The notes beneath the pieces were generated by a model. The model saw nothing but the letters and a program-made list of their open reading frames with translations, ran no database searches and had not been told where the DNA came from. Shown here one piece after another: positions 40,941 through 52,221 of a DNA stretch of 64,000 nucleotides (within the stretch, counting starts at the first letter, position 1; every line of letters begins with the position of its first letter). The stretch comes from Ahaetulla prasina. Lineage: Eukaryota > Chordata > Lepidosauria > Squamata > Colubridae. The DNA is taken from NCBI RefSeq assembly GCF_028640845.1, contig NC_080543.1, positions 7,602,959-7,666,958 of the forward strand, written 5' to 3'. The translations under genes and the position numbers were made by a program.

Positions 40941-41450
40941 ATCTCAAGTGCAAAGGTCTGTTAGTTAAACTCCCCTCAGAAAATCTGAATCCCATAGAAA
41001 AAAAAACTCTAGCTATCATGACGGATGTAAAAATAAAACAGGGGACGCCCTTTGCATGACCGTAACCAACATTTTGACTTTTTTGAGATGCACCCTCAGA
41101 GGATCCCCCCACTCCCCACCCCCCACCCCACCCCGAGACTAACCAATTATACCATTCTGGTTTTGTGTTACTGAACGAGAGCACCACGACTGGTGTCGTT
41201 TTTTTAAGAATGACATTTGGAGATCTCTTGCTGTAAGGATCTCAAAAGATAACCAGGCACAAATTGTACATTATTGTGAAAGAAGATTGCAAAAAAAAAA
41301 AAAAGGCCCCGAGGGAGAAAGACTTTAGGGACTTAGAGATTACCCACTGAAAGTGAAAGGATTGTAAAAAGTACTGGGGGGAATTCCAGAAAATTGTTTA
41401 CAGAATAAAGCTGAGTAAACCTCTGAGTAAAGGCATCACTGAACAGGAAT
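40941..41450. other. No gene or repeat recognised
   Basis: Unique-looking sequence with a C-rich run at 41105-41136. Confidence 0.5.
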
Positions 41451-41451
41451 C

Positions 41452-41612
41452 TCTCTCCCTCCCTCCCTCCCTCTCTCTGTCTCTCTCTCTCTCTCTCTCC
41501 CTCCCTCTACCTAGCTATTTATCTATCTACCCTCCCTCCCTTCATCCATGTCTGTCTGTCTGTCTATTTATCTGTCTGTCTGTCTGTCTCTCTGTCTGTC
41601 TATCTATCTACC
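41452..41612. repeat. (CCCT)n, (CTGT)n and (ATCT)n microsatellites
   Basis: Short mixed tetranucleotide runs. They lead directly into a LINE-D fragment (TATCTACCACAATGTCC), so a TCTA run is continuous with element sequence. Confidence 0.9.
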
Positions 41613-41985
41613 ACAATGTCCTACCTGTCAATGTCCTACCTGTCAACCACAACAATACACAAGGAAATAATAGATACAAACTCAAGGTAAACCGCTCCAA
41701 ACTTGATTGCAGAAAATATGAAAATATGCCTGGAATGCACTGCCTGACTCTGTAGTTTCTTCCCCAAACCCCCAAAACTTTAAGCTTAAACTGTCTACTG
41801 TTGACCTCTACCCATTCCTAAGAGATCTGTAAGGGGCGTGCAAAAGAGCACCAGCATGCCTACCGTCCCTGTCCTAATATTCCTTTTTTACTTACTCTTT
41901 TCATGTATCCAAATTATGTTTATTCTTTTACCTGTTATCTTATATATGATTGACAAATAAATAAATAAAATAAAATCAATCAATC
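41605..41985 (+). mobile_element. LINE-D 3' end
   Basis: The C-terminal codons (GCACTGCCTGACTCTGTAG) and the full 3' UTR are present. An internal duplication of AATGTCCTACCTGTCAA occurs at 41617-41645. The tail AAATAAAATAAAATCAATC opens into an (ATCA)n/(ATCT)n array. Confidence 0.85.
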
Positions 41986-41994
41986 AATCAATCA

Positions 41995-42044
<50 letters not shown>

Positions 42045-42050
42045 TTATTT
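41975..42050. repeat. (ATCA)n to (ATCT)n microsatellite
   Basis: Follows the LINE-D tail and ends at the L2 3' terminus (ATTTATTTATTAAATTTTTATACC). Confidence 0.95.
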
Positions 42051-42993
42051 ATTAAATTTTTATACCGCCCTTCTCCCGAAGGACTCAGGGCGGTGTACAG
42101 CCAGAGTAAAATACAAAATATATACAATTAAAACGGATTTAAAATATAAAATTACTAAATGGCTCAGAATTAAAATGAATTTAAAATTTAAAATACTACT
42201 AAAACCCAATTTAAAATCAATCCATTTATGCCAGTCCCGCTTGAATGAATAAATATGTTTTTAGCTCACGACGGAAGGTCCAAAGATCAGGCACTTGACG
42301 TAGACCAGGGGGGAGTTCATTCCAGAGCGTCGATGCTCCCACAGAGAAGGCTCTACTCCTGGGGGCCGCCAGCTGACATTGTTTGGCAGACGGCACCCTG
42401 AGGAGACCCTCTCTATGAGAGCGTATGGGTCGGTGGGAGGCATAGGGTAGCAGCAGGCGGTCTCGTAAGTACCCGGGTCCTAAGCCATGGAGCGCTTTAA
42501 AGGTGGTAACCAGAATCTTGAAGCGCACCCGAAAGACCACAGGAAGCCAGTGCAGACTGCGGAGCAGTGGTGTTACGTGGGAGCCACGAGCAGATCCCAT
42601 TACTACTCGCGCAGCTGCATTCTGGACTAACTGCAGCCTCCGGGTGCACCTCAAGGGCAGCCCCATGTAGAGAGCATTGCAGTAATCCAGCCGAGACGTA
42701 ACCAGAGCGTGAGTGACTGTGCATAAGGCATCCCGGTCAAGGAAGGGACGCAACTGGCGGACCAAGCGGACTTGGTAAAAGGCCCTCCTGGAGACGGCCG
42801 CCAGATGTTCATCAAAGGACAGCCGTCCATCCAGGAGGACGCCCAAGTTGCGAACCACCTCCTTTGGGGCCACTAACTCGCCCCCAACAGTCAGCTGCGG
42901 ATGTAGCTGACTGTACCGGGGTGCCGGCATCCACAGCCACTCCGTCTTGGAGGGATTGAGCTTGAGTCTGTTTCTCCCCATCCGTACCCGTAC
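42051..42993 (-). mobile_element. L2 LINE, C-terminal third and 3' UTR
   Basis: Minus-strand element, 5' truncated at 42993 next to a GATA array. The 3' end (left) carries the hairpin CCGCCCTTCTCCCG / GACTCAGGGCGG at 42066-42094. The family belongs to the L2 group by its C-terminal pattern. Confidence 0.9.
42226..42981 (-). pseudogene. L2 reverse transcriptase C-terminus, open for 251 codons
   Basis: It starts in the RT thumb at [14 protein letters not shown] and continues through L-D-Y-C-N-A-L-Y, V-Q-N-A-A-A-R, H-W-L-P-V and W-N-E-L-P-P-G to F-I-Q-A-G-L-A. No internal stop: this is the best preserved LINE frame in the window. The catalytic half and the endonuclease are absent, so it is still a fragment. 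The start is imposed by truncation. Confidence 0.9.
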
Positions 42994-42995
42994 AG

Positions 42996-42997
42996 CT

Positions 42998-43057
<60 letters not shown>

Positions 43058-43064
43058 CATCTAT

Positions 43065-43105
<41 letters not shown>

Positions 43106-43158
43106 CATCCATCCATCCATCCATCCATCCATCCATCCATCCATCCATCCATCCATCC

Positions 43159-43241
<83 letters not shown>

Positions 43242-43290
43242 CTTCATCCATCTCCATCCATCCATCCACCCAACCACCCACCCTTCTACC
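42996..43290. repeat. (ATCT)n/(CATC)n GATA-type microsatellite
   Basis: ATCT, then CATC, then ATCT again, ending in CACC and TACC runs just before a hAT MITE. Confidence 0.95.
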
Positions 43291-43297
43291 TACCTAC

Positions 43298-43566
43298 CTA
43301 TGGTGGGTTTCAGATTATGTTTGCTGCTGGTTTGCCATGCACACACACACTTGCTTCATGTGCACATCTTGTTCATGCGCACCTGCCTTCTGCACATACA
43401 CCAGCCTTCCTCACATGTACTTTGCATGCGCCTTCCACACATGCGCCCGACCTCAAAAACGTGCCTAAATAGGATGGCGTAGAGCTGGGGCTGGTGGGTG
43501 GACCCACCTGCGATTTCCGCTACCGGTTCGGACAAACCGGTCCTAACCGGTTGAATACCACCTCTG
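43298..43566. mobile_element. hAT MITE family A, 269 bp
   Basis: Ends CTATGGTGGGTTTCAG and TTGAATACCACCTCTG, duplications ctacctac and ctaccaac (7 of 8). The interior is rich in CATGCGC blocks. Confidence 0.85.
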
Positions 43567-43675
43567 CTACCAACAACCTTCATAGCTGAAAAACGGTCAT
43601 AAGTCACTTTTTTCAGTGCCATAGTAATTTCAAACTATCAGTGAATGAATGTTGTAAGTTAAGGACTACGTGTAG
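43567..43675. mobile_element. MITE family C right end
   Basis: GAAAAACGGTCATAAGTCAC and AAGGACTACGTGTA are the family C right terminus (compare 49595-49660). Confidence 0.7.
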
Positions 43676-44424
43676 TTACAAACACGGTTAACGCTATTTT
43701 CACCCTCCCAAAATTACATAACGTAATTCTTCCCCAATCAGTAAATCGAGGAATCACTACTTCATTTTTATCCATTTCCAGCAGAAAGTACATGCCGAAC
43801 AACAGGAATATCCTTACTGGGAGGAAAAGATCCATGGCAACATGTTTATTTTGCAAGTCCAACACACTACCATATCCCTTGTTGTAATTCATGCTGCTTA
43901 AATGGCAGACTGAAATAATTAAGCTTCCTGGTACAAGATAATTGCATTATGAGTTCTGGAGAACTCCGAGGCTAATGAATTATGAATGTTTAGAACTGCT
44001 GAAGTTTTCTGGATTGTTTTTTAGAAATCAGTTGATTCTATTTCAAAGCCTAACTCTATTGCTAAGTCTAATCAGTCCCAGGCAGCATAAATTAGCTTCC
44101 CCAATTGATATGTATGCAAGGGGGGCGGGAAGGGAGGGGGGCATGGGTTAAGGTTAAATGCAAAATAGACACTTTTTAAAACTAGATTAAAAAGCTCCAA
44201 GCCTTGATTTTATTTTTATTTTATTTTTTAGGAAAAGCCTGAATGAATAAACTAAAATAATTTGAATTTCGGAATGCAGAGCACGAAGCTATGGATTTAA
44301 GTTAGAGACGTGCTAGTTCCCACTAATAATAAGAATCTTCATTAAGAGTAAGAACATTAGAAGCAAAGAGGGGTTGGAGAGATGGTTGTTCGGGATGCTC
44401 GAATTTCGATCCCAGCATTGAATC
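43676..44424. other. No gene or repeat recognised
   Basis: 750 bp of apparently unique sequence. Confidence 0.5.
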
Positions 44425-44433
44425 TTGTGTGTG

Positions 44434-44477
<44 letters not shown>
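44425..44477. repeat. (GT)n microsatellite
   Basis: About 24 GT units with one GC. Confidence 0.95.
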
Positions 44478-44478
<1 letters not shown>

Positions 44479-44514
44479 TGTTAAATTCACCGACAAAGAA
44501 ATAAAGGGAGACTA

Positions 44515-45630
44515 GTATAGATTCTCCACTCCTCTGAATACAACAAAATACCTTATGCCACCAGACTTGAAATCCTGGGTTTAGAAAACTTAGAACTCCG
44601 CCGCCTTCGACAGGACCTGTGTTTAACTCATAGAATCATCTATTGCAATGTCCTTCCTGTTGAAGACTACTTCAGCTTCAGTCGCAATAATACAAGAGCA
44701 AACAATAGATTTAAGCTTAATGTTTATTTATTTTTATTTATTTATTTATTTTGTCACACATCATACAAAAAGATTATATAGTATATAAACACATATATGA
44801 GTAAATGTTAGGAGGTATAAGCATATATATATATAGGAAGAAGAAAAGAAAAACAATAGGACAGGAACGGTAGGCACGTTTGTGCGCTTATGCACGCCCC
44901 TTATGGTCCTCTTAGGAATGGGGTGAGGTCAATAGTAGAAAGTTTTTGGTTAAAGCTTTTAGGATTATGGGAAGAGACCACAGAGTCAGGTAAAGTGTTC
45001 CAAGCACTGATGATTCTGTTACAGAAGTCATATTTTCTGCAATCTAGATTAAAGCGGTTGACATTAAGTTTAAATCTATTGGTTGCCCTTGTATTATTGC
45101 AATTAAAGCTGAAGTAGTCTTTGACAGGAAGGACATTACAATAGATGATTCCATGAGTTAAACTTAGGTCTTGTTGAAGGCGACGGAGTTCCAAGTTTTC
45201 TAAGCCTAGGATTTCAAGTCTGGTGGGATAAGGTATTTTGTTGTTTTCAGAGGTATTTCGTTGTTTTCAATGTGAACCGCTCCAATCTTGATTGCAGAAA
45301 ATACGACTTCAGTAACAGAGTTGTTAATGCTTGGAATGCACTACCTGACTCTGTGGTCTCTTCCCAAAATCCTCAAAGCTTTAACCAAAAACTATCTACC
45401 ATTGACCTCACCCCATTCCTAAGAGGTATGTAAGGGGGCGTGCATAAGAGCACAAGCGTGCCTACCGTTCCTGTCCTAATGTTCCCTTTCATTGTATCCA
45501 ATTCATATAGTTATTACTATACTTATGCTTATATATATGCTTATATATCGTATAGTTAATTCATGCTTATGCGTATAAATACTGTTGTGACAAAATAAAT
45601 AAATAAATAAATAAAATAAATAAATCTGTT
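44515..45630 (+). mobile_element. LINE-D copy interrupted by an antisense LINE-D
   Basis: Left part 44515-44721 encodes L-E-N-L-E-L-R-R-L-R-Q-D-L and D-Y-F-S-F-S. The right part 45266-45630 resumes with N-R-S-N-L-D-C-R-K-Y-D and ends in an AAATA tail. The short duplication aatgt flanks the insert. Confidence 0.88.
44722..45265 (-). mobile_element. Antisense LINE-D insertion
   Basis: Its 3' tail (TTTATTTATTTATTTTGTCACA) is at the left and its truncated 5' edge is near 45265. The minus-strand frame 44901-45194 (97 codons: M-E-L-R-R-L-Q-Q-D-L ... W-N-T-L-P-D-S-V-V) is open. It covers part of the host copy in inverted orientation. Confidence 0.9.
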
Positions 45631-45744
45631 TCAAGCTATTTAGTTCTCATCAGCTAGCCATACCCTTCTGCGATTCGAACCTGGGAAGTATGCTCCTTCC
45701 CATATTTGGGTATTCCAGGTTGCTTCGATAGAAAACCCACTTAA

Positions 45745-45797
45745 AATATGTATGCATTCATGTATGTATTGTATGTATGTATGTATGTATGTATGTA
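45745..45797. repeat. (TATG)n microsatellite
   Basis: About 11 GTAT units. Confidence 0.85.
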
Positions 45798-46346
45798 TAA
45801 TCTTCTCTTAAACAGTGTGTTGTTTGGGTACAAATATCTCTGTGCAATAACCATCAAGATTTACAACAGCATTCCTTTACATTGACATTAATTCTCTGAT
45901 CTTACAATTGTAGTATTGAACGTAGTAAACCTATTCATTTTTCCCTCTTAACTCATCTTCTAATAAGAATATTATAATATTAAGCATAATAATCCTAATA
46001 GTCACAATAATAAGACATCCCCTGATAATAAGCCCTATTGGGCTTTTGAACGCATGGAAATTAGGCCAAGCGCTTATTTCAGGGTTCAAAAAACAATATA
46101 AACCAAAGTCATATTTTCGGGGAAACATGGTAACAATCATTGTATTGTTTACACATCTATCTTAACATATTTTCTACTCTTCTCTAATTTCCTTCTTTTA
46201 TTTCCAGCCTCCATTTTTATTCTCTAACCATCGATAAAATAATTCCCATAACATATAATATTCAGTTGGTTCTTTCTCCTTAATTGCAAACGTTAATCTG
46301 TTCATTTCTGCACATTGAATCTTGTGTTGCATTCAATGTGCTTGAC
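45798..46346. other. AT-rich sequence with a 'GAAAATAAGCCC' MITE
   Basis: A T-rich region possibly of L1 origin. At 46012-46130 lies a MITE with CTGATAATAAGCCC and ATTTTCGGGGAAACATGGTAA. Confidence 0.45.
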
Positions 46347-46481
46347 CAGGGGTCTCCAACCTTGGTCCCTTTAAGGCTTGTGGACTTCAACTCCCAGAGT
46401 CCCTCAGCCAGCAAAACTGGCTGAGGAACTCTGGGAGTTGAAGTCCACAAGTCTTAAAGGGACCAAGGTTGGAGACCCCTG
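46347..46481. mobile_element. Palindromic hAT MITE, 135 bp
   Basis: Two 65-bp arms flank a 5-base loop (CAAAA). Only two arm positions fail to match (AAGGC/AAGAC and GTCCCTC/GTTCCTC). It starts CAGGGGTCTCCAACC and ends GGTTGGAGACCCCTG. Flanking 8-mers match only weakly. The sequence AGTTCCTCAGCCAG is also found inside the composite element at 17820. Confidence 0.92.
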
Positions 46482-46699
46482 ATCTATGACCTCAGGATCC
46501 CATGGTTCTATTTTAGCTGCTCCCCTGGACACCAGTCAGAGGAAATATCAGAGTTGGGAATGGCAATCATATTTGTGAGGAGTTCCTTCAAAAACCTGGA
46601 CTGGATGACCTAAATTCCTCCCCTTCAAAGGGCGGTGAATGGAAATAATCCATCCCTGTGCCTTGTTCTACCACCTAGGCTTATCTCTGTTGGAAAAAG

Positions 46700-47112
46700 G
46701 AAGGATGGAAGGAAGGAAGGAAGGAAGGAAGGAAGGAAGGAAGGAAGGAAGGAAGGAAGGAAGGAAGGAAGGAAGGAAGGAAGGAAGGAGCTAGATAGAT
46801 TCCCACATTTGATAGATACAGTAGATTGATGGATGGATGGAAGGAAGGAAGGAAGGAAGGAAGGAAGGAAGGAAGGAAGATAGATTCCCACATTTGATAG
46901 ATACAGTAGATGGATGGATGGATGGATGGAAGGAAGGAAGGAAGGAGCTAGATAGATTCCCACATTTGCATAGATACAGTAGATGGATGGATCGAAGGAA
47001 GGAAGGAAGGAAGGAAGGAAGGAAGGAAGGAAGGAAGGAAGGAAGGAAGGAAGGAGCTAGATAGATTCCCACATTTGCATAGATACAGTAGATGGATGGA
47101 TGGATGGATTGA
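46700..47112. repeat. Composite array: GGAA tracts with a GATAGATTCCCACATTTG spacer
   Basis: The ~45-bp spacer occurs at about 46791, 46880, 46948 and 47055, always followed by GATACAGTAGAT, GGAT units and then GGAA. It has the same design as the 10.4-11.2 kb array with an unrelated spacer. Confidence 0.92.
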
Positions 47113-47114
47113 AG

Positions 47115-47260
47115 GGCGGACTTAGAATAACGTTATTGTCACTTTAAATATACACTAATTGGCATACATTAAAATGAAATTTCATTGCGCACAGCTCTCA
47201 AAGGGTCACCACCTCCAATATGCACTACATAAACATAACAAAAATAGAAATCAACAAACA
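47115..47260 (-). mobile_element. LINE 3' tail fragment
   Basis: Complement of the tail at 4905-5275 (AAATGAAATTTCATTGCGC and CACCACCTCCAATATGC). Lies beside GGAT/GGAA repeats. Confidence 0.6.
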
Positions 47261-47385
47261 AAAAAACTTGCATATGCATATGCCCACATATATTATATGA
47301 CACAGAGAAACAACACAGTCTAGTTTGGATGTATACATGTACATGGTGAAAAAAACAAATCCTGTGAGTTTACCAGACTCACAGG

Positions 47386-47803
47386 GAAGGGAGGGAGGAA
47401 AGGAGGGAGGGAGGGAGGGAGGGAGGGAGGGAGGAAGGAAGGAAGGAGGAAGAAGAAGAAGAAGAAGAAGGAGGAGGAGGAGGAGGAGGAGGAGGAGGAG
47501 GAGGAGGAGGAGGAGGAGGAGAAGGAGAAGAAGAAGAAAGAGAAGAAGGGAAGAGGAGGAGGAGGAGGAGGAGAGAAGAAGGAGAAGGAGAGGAAGAAGG
47601 AGAGGAGGAGGAGGAGAAGAAGAGGAGGAGGAAGAGAAAGAAGAAAAAGAGGAGAAGAAAGAGGATGAGGAGTAGGAGCGGGGGAGAAGAAGAAGAAGAA
47701 GAAGAAGAAGAAGAAGAAGAAGAAGAAGAAGAAGAAGAAGAAGAAGAAGAAGAAGAAGAAGAAGAAGATAGAGAAGGAGGAGGTGGAGGAGGAGGAAGAT
47801 GAA

Positions 47804-47834
<31 letters not shown>

Positions 47835-47868
47835 GGGAAGAGGAAGAGGAAGAAGAAAGAAGGGAGGG
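47386..47868. repeat. GAA/GGA polypurine tract
   Basis: 480 bp with almost only purines on the plus strand. GGGA and GGA blocks are followed by a long uninterrupted GAA run at about 47689-47767. Confidence 0.97.
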
Positions 47869-47869
47869 C

Positions 47870-48060
47870 TTTTCTTCAATAGACTAGACATATCCAATTC
47901 CTGCAACCCTTAAATTTACAACCATATGTTTTAGCCTCCAGTCCCCTGATCATCTTTGTTGCTCTTCTCTGCACTCTTTGTAGAGTCTCAACCTCTTTTT
48001 TAATATTGTGGTGACCAAAATTGAATGCCGTATTCCAAGCATGGTCTTACCAGGGCAAAA
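47870..48060 (-). mobile_element. CR1 fragment
   Basis: AGACTAGACATATCC, CAACCATATGTTTTAGCCTCC and ACTCTTTGTAGAGTCTC are minus-strand CR1 ORF2. An internal TTAAATTTACAAC piece is a small insertion. Confidence 0.85.
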
Positions 48061-48783
48061 AAGTAGCAACCAGAATGTGAGGAAAAAAAAACCTAGATTA
48101 TTTTAAACTGCAAAATCAAAGCAACACTTACACGGAATATATATTTACTGTATATATTTCCCCTTGCACTGACATTAAGAATGAGCCACTTAATCTAGTC
48201 ATTTGAAAGATGGCTCTGATAAATCCGTTTGACTACATAAAGAACCCCAATCTGTCTTTGATTTGCTCGTCCAAGGTGCAGGAACAGAATACATGATGTC
48301 AGATAACCGAGTTAACTCGAGACGCATCGTTTTTATGATTAATGGACACGGCAAAAAAAAAAAAAAAGCATATTTAATACGCTTCCACAGAATAGACCTC
48401 GATTGAAATCGGTCGTGTGGGAAAATTTGAGATTCCCAGCAACGGCGGCTATTTTTAAATGAAACAACTGGCTTGTTTGATCGGCTATTTTATGACTGAT
48501 CCTGAAAGCAAATTGATAGGAATCTCTGCAAGATGATTTCCCCCCCCCCTTGTGAAGTTCTCTCAAGCTAAACTTAGAAATGAATTTGTGGACTCACATC
48601 AAATGGAAGCATTAGGAAACACTTCATTGAAGTGTTTTGAAAGTCTAGAGGAAGATGAAAGGCAGGGGGGGGGGGAACCTGTTTATCTTTTCTGTGTCAC
48701 CTAAATTCAGTATCTTTAAAACGCCACTTTGGACTGATGGCGGCTAATCAAAAACCTTGATTGGCCAAATTTGTCTACTTGTA
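48061..48783. other. No gene or repeat recognised
   Basis: 720 bp of apparently unique sequence with A, C and G homopolymer runs. Confidence 0.5.
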
Positions 48784-49668
48784 GTATGGGCAGTCCTCAA
48801 CGTACGACCGCAATTAAGCCCAAAATGCCTGTCACTAAGTGAGAAAATTTGTCAAGCCCCATTTTTATGACTTTTCTCGCCAAGTTGGTTAACCAAATCC
48901 CTGCCGTTGTTAATGGCTCCCCCATTGACTTCGCTTGCCAGAAGGTCTCAAAAGGGGATCGCTGTCGTGTCCCACTCCTCCGCTGACGGCCGGGTCAGGG
49001 AAAGCCGAATCAGGCGTGCCTCTGCAGCTCTGCCAAAGTCCTAGCAAAGTTCTCAAGGCAGGTAGGAGACCAGAAAGTGACTTCAGCAAGATATGTTAGA
49101 CTTTGCCTGACTCAGAGAATGCCAGAAAGCAGATCCTTTATATAGGCCATGGGGTGTGGCTCCATGACTCAGCACTTATCCAGGCCTGCCCCTCCCTTCC
49201 TTCTGTTGCCTCCGCCTATCAATTCTTCTGAAGCGAGGGTCACTCCAGTCTGCAGCTGTTGGTAATTGACCTTCCTCAGGCTCACATGCTGTGGGGGAGG
49301 GGGAGGGGTCTAGTTGCTCCGTTTGCCTGGGCATGGAGCCAGAGCTGGGGGCTGGAGGTACTTCTTCCTCCTCAGCCTGTCTGGGCATGGAGCCAGGGCT
49401 GGGGCCGGGAGGCATACTAGGAAATTCCTCAGTGTTCGGAAGCAGATAAGAAGGCCCCGGCTGCAGTGAAAGGGGACGAGACACAACAATCGCGTGGCCT
49501 TGGGACACAGCAACGGTCGTAAGAAGGAGTCAGTCGCCAAGCGTCTGATATTTGGGTCATGTAATCATGGGGATGTGGCAAAGGTCGTAAGTGTGAAAAA
49601 CGGTCATAAGTCACTTTTTTCAGTGTCCGTTGTAAATGAATGGTTGTTAAGTCAAGGGCTGCCTGTAT
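48784..49668 (+). mobile_element. MITE family C with nested solo LTR
   Basis: Pieces 48784-48962 and 49489-49668 join at ATCGC into a near-complete family C element (GGCAGTCCTCAACG ... GGGCTGCCTGTA). Without the LTR it is about 355 bp. Confidence 0.88.
48963..49488 (-). repeat. Solo LTR, family A
   Basis: 526 bp on the minus strand, perfect 5-bp duplication atcgc. TATA box at about 49140. Two copies of the 54-bp unit are seen. The open frame (49176-49508) ends in R-R-R-Q-Q-K-E-G-R-G. It sits inside MITE family C, so it is the younger of the two. Confidence 0.95.
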
Positions 49669-50123
49669 GTATAGGGCTATACGAAGTCCGAATTTAGAGA
49701 AATAAACCACGATTCCAAGCCCAGGTGCATAATTACAAATATGTACATACATAAAAATGTGTACATACAGACACACATTAATTGTAGGCATCAGACACCT
49801 TTAGAGAGTTTGAACACCTTCCTTTTTCTACATAATTTATTCCACTTAGGCAAGCCATATGGAATGTCAGGATAATATGTAAGAAATTAACACTCTACCC
49901 TCAATTAGTTGAAAATTCACCCAACCATCTGTCTCTAGTGTCTGGTAGCTTTTCTAGCGGCATCAGCATTAGTCTCCTAAAACACAGGTGGTTTAGTGTG
50001 TTCCTTCACTAAGTCATGTCTGTTTCTGCACGATCCCGTGGACCACAGCACGCTAGGTCACCTTGTCCTCCACTCTCTCTCCCAGATTTTACTCAAATTC
50101 ATTTTCATTGCATCCATGACACC
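49669..50123. other. No gene or repeat recognised
   Basis: Unique-looking sequence between MITE C and an LTR. Confidence 0.5.
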
Positions 50124-50703
50124 TGTTGTGGTCCGCCAGCAGCCTGCGGAGCTGGCAACGGAGTCGGGCAGCGATGAGGCTGAGGAAGAGCGTGGGCCAG
50201 TCCTGGAGGCTGGGGAAGGCCCGGATGAGGGCTCTGCGTTGGAGGCTGAGGTGGGGCCAGCGCCGTCGGGGAGTGAGGTGCGGACTTCGGAGCCTCCAGA
50301 GGCTGACAGTAGTGAGGCAGAGGAACAGGAGGAGCCTGTTCCCAATGGATGCATGAGAAGAGCCACAACAAGCTGCCAGAAGGCAAGAGCAGCTCAAGTA
50401 AAGAGGACGACTCAGGGGTAGGGCCAAGAGATGATTGGCCCCTCCCATAAGGCTTAAAAGACCAGCAACGGCGTTTGGGCTTTGCCGGAAAACAACTTTG
50501 ATAGCTTCGTCTTCTTGCATTTATTTCGTATCGGTGCCTTCTGAACGTTTACCAAGAAAGGCCTTTGGCAGTTTTCCTAATTGGACCAAGGTTGGTGATA
50601 GGACTGAGGAATTTGTGTTGGGAGGAATTTGCTTTAATTTAGTTGAACTACGCTGAGTATGAAGTAATTCCTAGCTGTTGGAATAAAGTTTGTTTGTTTT
50701 TAC
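50124..50703 (+). repeat. Solo LTR, family B, right end truncated
   Basis: Starts TGTTGTGGTCC like 36115. The same acidic open frame (T-E-S-G-S-D-E-A-E-E-E) covers 50118-50420. A poly(A) signal GGAATAAAGTTTG is at about 50681. It has about 130 bp more than 36115 between GGGCTTTGCCGG and AACTACGCTGAG. The terminal CACAACA is missing where a hAT MITE fragment abuts. Confidence 0.82.
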
Positions 50704-50856
50704 ACTGATTTTCGAATATCCTTCTCCTGGAGTGGGGTGGGAATGGAGATTTTGCAGTATCCTTCTCCTACCATGCCCACCAAGCCACACCACGCCCACC
50801 AAGCCACACCCAGAGAACCAGTAGTAAAAAAAAAATAGGATTTCACCATTGACCAC
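50704..50856. mobile_element. hAT MITE family A, right part
   Basis: CCATGCCCACCAAGCCACACC repeats, CCAGTAGTAAAA and the end GGATTTCACCATTG. The left end is lost at the LTR junction. Confidence 0.75.
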
Positions 50857-50930
50857 AAGTCACTTTTTAAAGTACCGTTGAAGCTTCGAACGGTCACTAA
50901 ATGAACTGTTTTAAAGACTACCTGTATTCT
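50850..50930. mobile_element. MITE family C right end
   Basis: AGTCACTTTTTAAAGTACCG and CTTCGAACGGTCACTAAATG lead to GACTACCTGTA. Confidence 0.7.
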
Positions 50931-51480
50931 GTGTTCTGGATGAGAATCCAAAGGTGCAGGATGCAAATCTTCCCAGGTTTTCCCTCCTCTGCAACCCGGT
51001 AAGGCTGGCTGAGCTTAAAGTAAGAACTCACTCGTGGTCAGCCAGTAAATCACACAATCATCAGTGAAAATATGACTCTGGATCTTTCTAGTTCAAACCC
51101 AACCCCTGAATCCTTGTGCAAGATGGGATCACAGTGAGGGCAGACTTAACAGCAGACAAATAACTCTCCTAGTAAAAGATTTTTTTGAACAAACTCCAAA
51201 TTTCTAACTTACCAGTGTCCTTGAGCTTAAAACTGCCAACAGTTTAGTCTCTGGGCTGCAAACCTTTGCAAGCTTGCATGGTTTACCACCTTGTAGGAAC
51301 TATTTCTGCCAAAGATATTCTGCAAGATCAGCTGAAAGTGAAAATAACTCTGGGACTAAAATAAAGTAGCTATAAATATGCCTTTACTCTGGGCAAGTAC
51401 TTTCTTCGCACAAAAAACTGAAGAGTATGGAAAATGTGTCTTGCTAGGGGAGAAGAAATTCAGTTAAACTAGGAAGGGGG
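50931..51480. other. No gene or repeat recognised
   Basis: 550 bp of apparently unique sequence. Confidence 0.5.
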
Positions 51481-51489
51481 TTCAGAAAT

Positions 51490-51685
51490 AGTTAATAGAG
51501 AGGGATACTGTAGGTAGACAGACAAACAGACACACTGACAGGTGTAGGTAAATAGGTGGGTGGGTGGGTGGATGGATGGATAGAAAGGCAGGTTGGCAGG
51601 TAGCAGGCAGGCAGGCAGGATAAATGATAGAGATAAGTAGATAAGTAGACAGACCGACAGACAAATATAGGGAGGGAGGTAGCAA
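51490..51685. repeat. Mixed tetranucleotide array (GACA, GGTG, GCAG, GATA types)
   Basis: Many short runs of related GRYA units rather than one pure repeat. Confidence 0.8.
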
Positions 51686-51900
51686 TAGCACTTACATTTC
51701 TGTACCGCTCCATTATGCTTTCCAGCCCTTCTCTAAGCAGTTTACAGAGTCAACCTATTGTTCCCAACAATCTGGGTCCTCATTTTACCGGATCTCAGAA
51801 GGATGGAAGGTTGAGTCAACCTTGAGCTGGTCAGGAATGAAGTCCTGGAGTGAGCAGTGAGTTAGCCTGCAATACTACATTCCAACCATTAGCTCATCTT
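51686..51900 (-). mobile_element. tRNA-derived SINE with CCGC-hairpin tail
   Basis: Minus-strand copy: GTACCGCTCC at its 3' end, CCCAACAATCTGGGTCCTCA in the middle, and a degraded tRNA head (GCAATACTACATTCCAACC). The B box is mutated. Confidence 0.78.
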
Positions 51901-51904
51901 GGAG

Positions 51905-51919
51905 ATGAAATAGATAGAT

Positions 51920-51997
<78 letters not shown>

Positions 51998-52126
51998 AAG
52001 AAGATGGAGGGGAAGGGGAGATGGATGGATGGATGGAGGGAGGGAGGGAGGGAGGGAGGATGGATGGATAGATAGATAGATATAGATACGATGGATGGAG
52101 AGGGGGAAGGAGGGAGTAAAGGAGAG

Positions 52127-52208
<82 letters not shown>

Positions 52209-52215
52209 TGATGAT
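51905..52215. repeat. GATA array and (TAA)n
   Basis: GATA at 51910-51995, then a GGAT/GGGA block ending GGAGGGAGTAAAGGAGAGATAA, then about 30 TAA units. The GGAG...GATAA block recurs at 54115 and 54297 on the other side of the L2 element. Confidence 0.95.
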
Positions 52216-52221
52216 GATGAT

